Assembly (NCBI RefSeq): GCF_025165795.1
Contig: NZ_JAJAGO010000012.1
Location: forward strand, 186,001-250,000
Direction: 5' to 3'
Source of the DNA: Streptomyces gossypii
GTDB lineage: Bacteria > Actinomycetota > Actinomycetes > Streptomycetales > Streptomycetaceae
Length of the DNA stretch: 64,000 bases
How positions within the stretch are numbered: position 1 is the first letter of the stretch; each line of letters begins with the position of its first letter. Shown piece by piece: positions 62,719 through 64,000 of the stretch. Made by a program: the position numbers and the translations under genes. The notes beneath the pieces are model-generated. The model was not told the DNA's origin, did not search any database, and worked only from the letters and a program-made list of their open reading frames with translations.

Positions 62719-63441
62719 ATGGCACGCCAGGAGCGCGCGAACAGGACTCGTGCGGCGATCCTGGAGGCAGCCGCCGCCGTCTTGGCTGAGCGTGGATACG
62801 AGGCGGCGACCATCGCGGACATCCTCCTCCGCGCGGATGTGACGAAGGGCGCGCTGTACTTCCACTTCTCATCCAAGGAAGACCTCGCCAGGGGCGTACT
62901 CGCCTATGCGGTGACCACCGACGGGGTGCCCGAGCAGGCGTGCAAGCTGCAGGAGGTCGTGGACGTCAGCATGGTGCTGGCCCATCGGATGCCGCGCGAG
63001 GTCGTGCTGCGCGCGGCTTCCCGGCTCGCCGCGGACCAGAGCTCGCGGGAGATCTTCCACGCCCCGTACAGCGAGTGGACCGGACTGGTCGCGAACCTGC
63101 TCGGGCAAGCCAGGGCACAGGGCGAGCTGCTTCCGCACGTGGTGCCGGAGGATACCGCCGCGATCCTCGTCGGTTCCTTCACCGGACTGTCGCTGACCTC
63201 TCAGGCGGCGACCAACCTGGAGTGCCTGGAGCGCCAGATCGGCCTGCTGTACGACCACATGCTGCCGGCCATCGCCGTGCCGGGGATCCTCGGCAGGCTG
63301 GACACGCGGCCCGACCGCGGGGCGCGGGTGGTGGCCGCGGTCACCGATCACCCGGCCGCGGAGGCAGAGACGCCGGAGACGGCCGCCAGGGACGACCCGG
63401 CCGAGGGGCCGCTCGCCTCCAGGACCCCCGCGGGGGCATAG
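62719..63441 (+). CDS. ScbR/ArpA-type TetR regulator (gamma-butyrolactone receptor family)
   Basis: 240 residues. HTH at about 8-55: QERANRTRAAILEAAAAVLA, GYEAATIADILLRADVTKGA, LYFHFSSKEDLARGVL, the close-to-invariant N-terminus of this subfamily. The ligand domain includes VVLRAASRLAADQSSREIF and the conserved Trp in YSEWTGLVANLL. A polar tail runs from about 205 to 240. Family members repress until a butyrolactone or an antibiotic binds. The ARE-like site just upstream implies autoregulation. No butyrolactone synthase (afsA) is in the window, so it may be a pseudo-receptor. Confidence 0.88.
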   Translation: MARQERANRTRAAILEAAAAVLAERGYEAATIADILLRADVTKGALYFHFSSKEDLARGVLAYAVTTDGVPEQACKLQEVVDVSMVLAHRMPREVVLRAASRLAADQSSREIFHAPYSEWTGLVANLLGQARAQGELLPHVVPEDTAAILVGSFTGLSLTSQAATNLECLERQIGLLYDHMLPAIAVPGILGRLDTRPDRGARVVAAVTDHPAAEAETPETAARDDPAEGPLASRTPAGA

Positions 63442-63450
63442 GGATACAGA

Positions 63451-63485
63451 AACCACCGGCGGAGCGTTTCGCAGCGCCGCCGGTT
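63451..63485. terminator. terminator-like hairpin after the receptor gene
   Basis: AACCACCGGCGGAGCG pairs with CGCCGCCGGTT around TTTCGCAG, 10 bp beyond the stop; the 3' side continues with TTTG. Confidence 0.55.
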
Positions 63486-63552
63486 TGCCGCCACATCGAC
63501 GCGTACGCATGACGCGTGCGCCGCTCCAGTACGTCGCCCAGCAACGGCTCAC

Positions 63553-63581
63553 GGGCCCGCCACCCACGCGGTGGCGGGCCC
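63553..63581. terminator. perfect hairpin terminator
   Basis: GGGCCCGCCAC / GTGGCGGGCCC, an 11-bp perfect stem with a seven-base loop, followed by TTCG. It isolates the ferredoxin gene from the regulator. The remaining 353-bp gap (63442-63794) holds no gene. Confidence 0.7.
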
Positions 63582-63794
63582 TTCGCTGTGCCCAAAGGGG
63601 CAACTCGGCATTGGCGTCCCCGCACCTGACGAAGTGTCGGAGGCCGGGATGCCGGGGCCTCCCGTGCTCGCGCATCGTCGTGATCGGGCCGCACGCGGCA
63701 AATTCTCCAGCCGGGCCGGAATAACCTCCAACCGTTCAAACTTACTTAGACAGTTAGGCGCGGCAACGCGCGAAGAAGGAGGAGAGGCAGCGTC

Positions 63795-64000
63795 ATGAAG
63801 ACCCACGTCGACAGGGACCTGTGCGACAACCACGGCCAGTGCGTCTTCGCCGCGCCCGAGGTGTTCTCCTTCGACGACGACGACTACCTCCTCTACACGG
63901 AGGAGGCCGGCGACGAACTGCAGGAGAAGGTCGCCAAGGCCGCGGCCGTCTGCCCGGTCCGGGCCATCACCTTCACCGGCGGCTCACTGGCGGCCGGCGC
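63795..64000 (+). CDS. ferredoxin of the cytochrome P450 type (partial, runs off right edge)
   Basis: The first 68 residues are seen, with no stop before the edge. MKTHVDRDLCDNHGQCVFAA has Cys10 and Cys16, and AAAVCPVRAITF carries the last ligand, so three Cys ligands fit a [3Fe-4S] single-cluster ferredoxin. GGAGGAGAGG lies about eight bases upstream of ATG 63795. Such genes usually accompany a P450, expected just beyond the window. Position next to a butyrolactone-type regulator hints at secondary metabolism. Confidence 0.87.
   Translation, partial: MKTHVDRDLCDNHGQCVFAAPEVFSFDDDDYLLYTEEAGDELQEKVAKAAAVCPVRAITFTGGSLAAG

Overview
The window is high-GC actinobacterial DNA, almost certainly a Streptomyces chromosome. 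Evidence: pervasive GC3 codon use, an HrdD-type sigma factor, a gamma-butyrolactone-receptor-type TetR protein with an ARE-like site, a large LAL (LuxR) regulator, a Tat-like GH3 enzyme, and a P450-type ferredoxin at the right edge.

Left part (1-36.2 kb) is ordinary, compact chromosome. It carries a penicillin acylase (cut by the edge), a K+/H+ antiporter, an FmdB zinc-ribbon protein preceded by a CIRCE-like operator, MTA phosphorylase, MscL, a P1 peptidase, hrdD, a TetR/MFS efflux pair, a CoA-disulfide-reductase-like flavoprotein and a GH3 glycosidase. From 17.3 to 29.6 kb lies a sugar or sugar-acid catabolic region. Leftward it holds IclR, SMP-30 lactonase and aldehyde dehydrogenase. Rightward it holds an enolase-superfamily dehydratase, a zinc alcohol dehydrogenase, an unrecognised TIM-barrel-like protein, a ChvE/MmsA/MmsB-type sugar ABC importer and an alditol oxidase. 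Together these could import an aldose or polyol and oxidise it, by way of lactone, aldonate and 2-keto-3-deoxy acid, to a dicarboxylate. MerR/SulP and PaaX/boxC-boxB follow; boxA is not seen.

A tRNA-Arg(CCT) at 36.37 kb marks the start of an accessory stretch (36.4-50 kb). It holds two different group II introns head to tail, each with its own reverse transcriptase and a recognisable domain V. They lie among broken ISL3, IS630 and IS5 transposases, three small membrane proteins (two clearly paralogous), gene remnants with visible frameshifts and microduplications, and a TA-flanked MITE of about 172 bp. Two further inverted-repeat elements follow at 50.9 and 54.5 kb.

The right part (50-64 kb) is mixed: an NmrA-like oxidoreductase, a DUF7144-like membrane protein, an SdsA1-type alkyl sulfatase, a LAL regulator with an apparent in-frame repeat insertion, a lipoprotein, an AlkD-like HEAT protein and two pseudogenes. 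It ends with a SigE-family ECF sigma factor coupled to a membrane-anchored beta-propeller, the butyrolactone-receptor homologue and the start of a ferredoxin.

All function calls come from reading motifs and from family knowledge; no database search was run.
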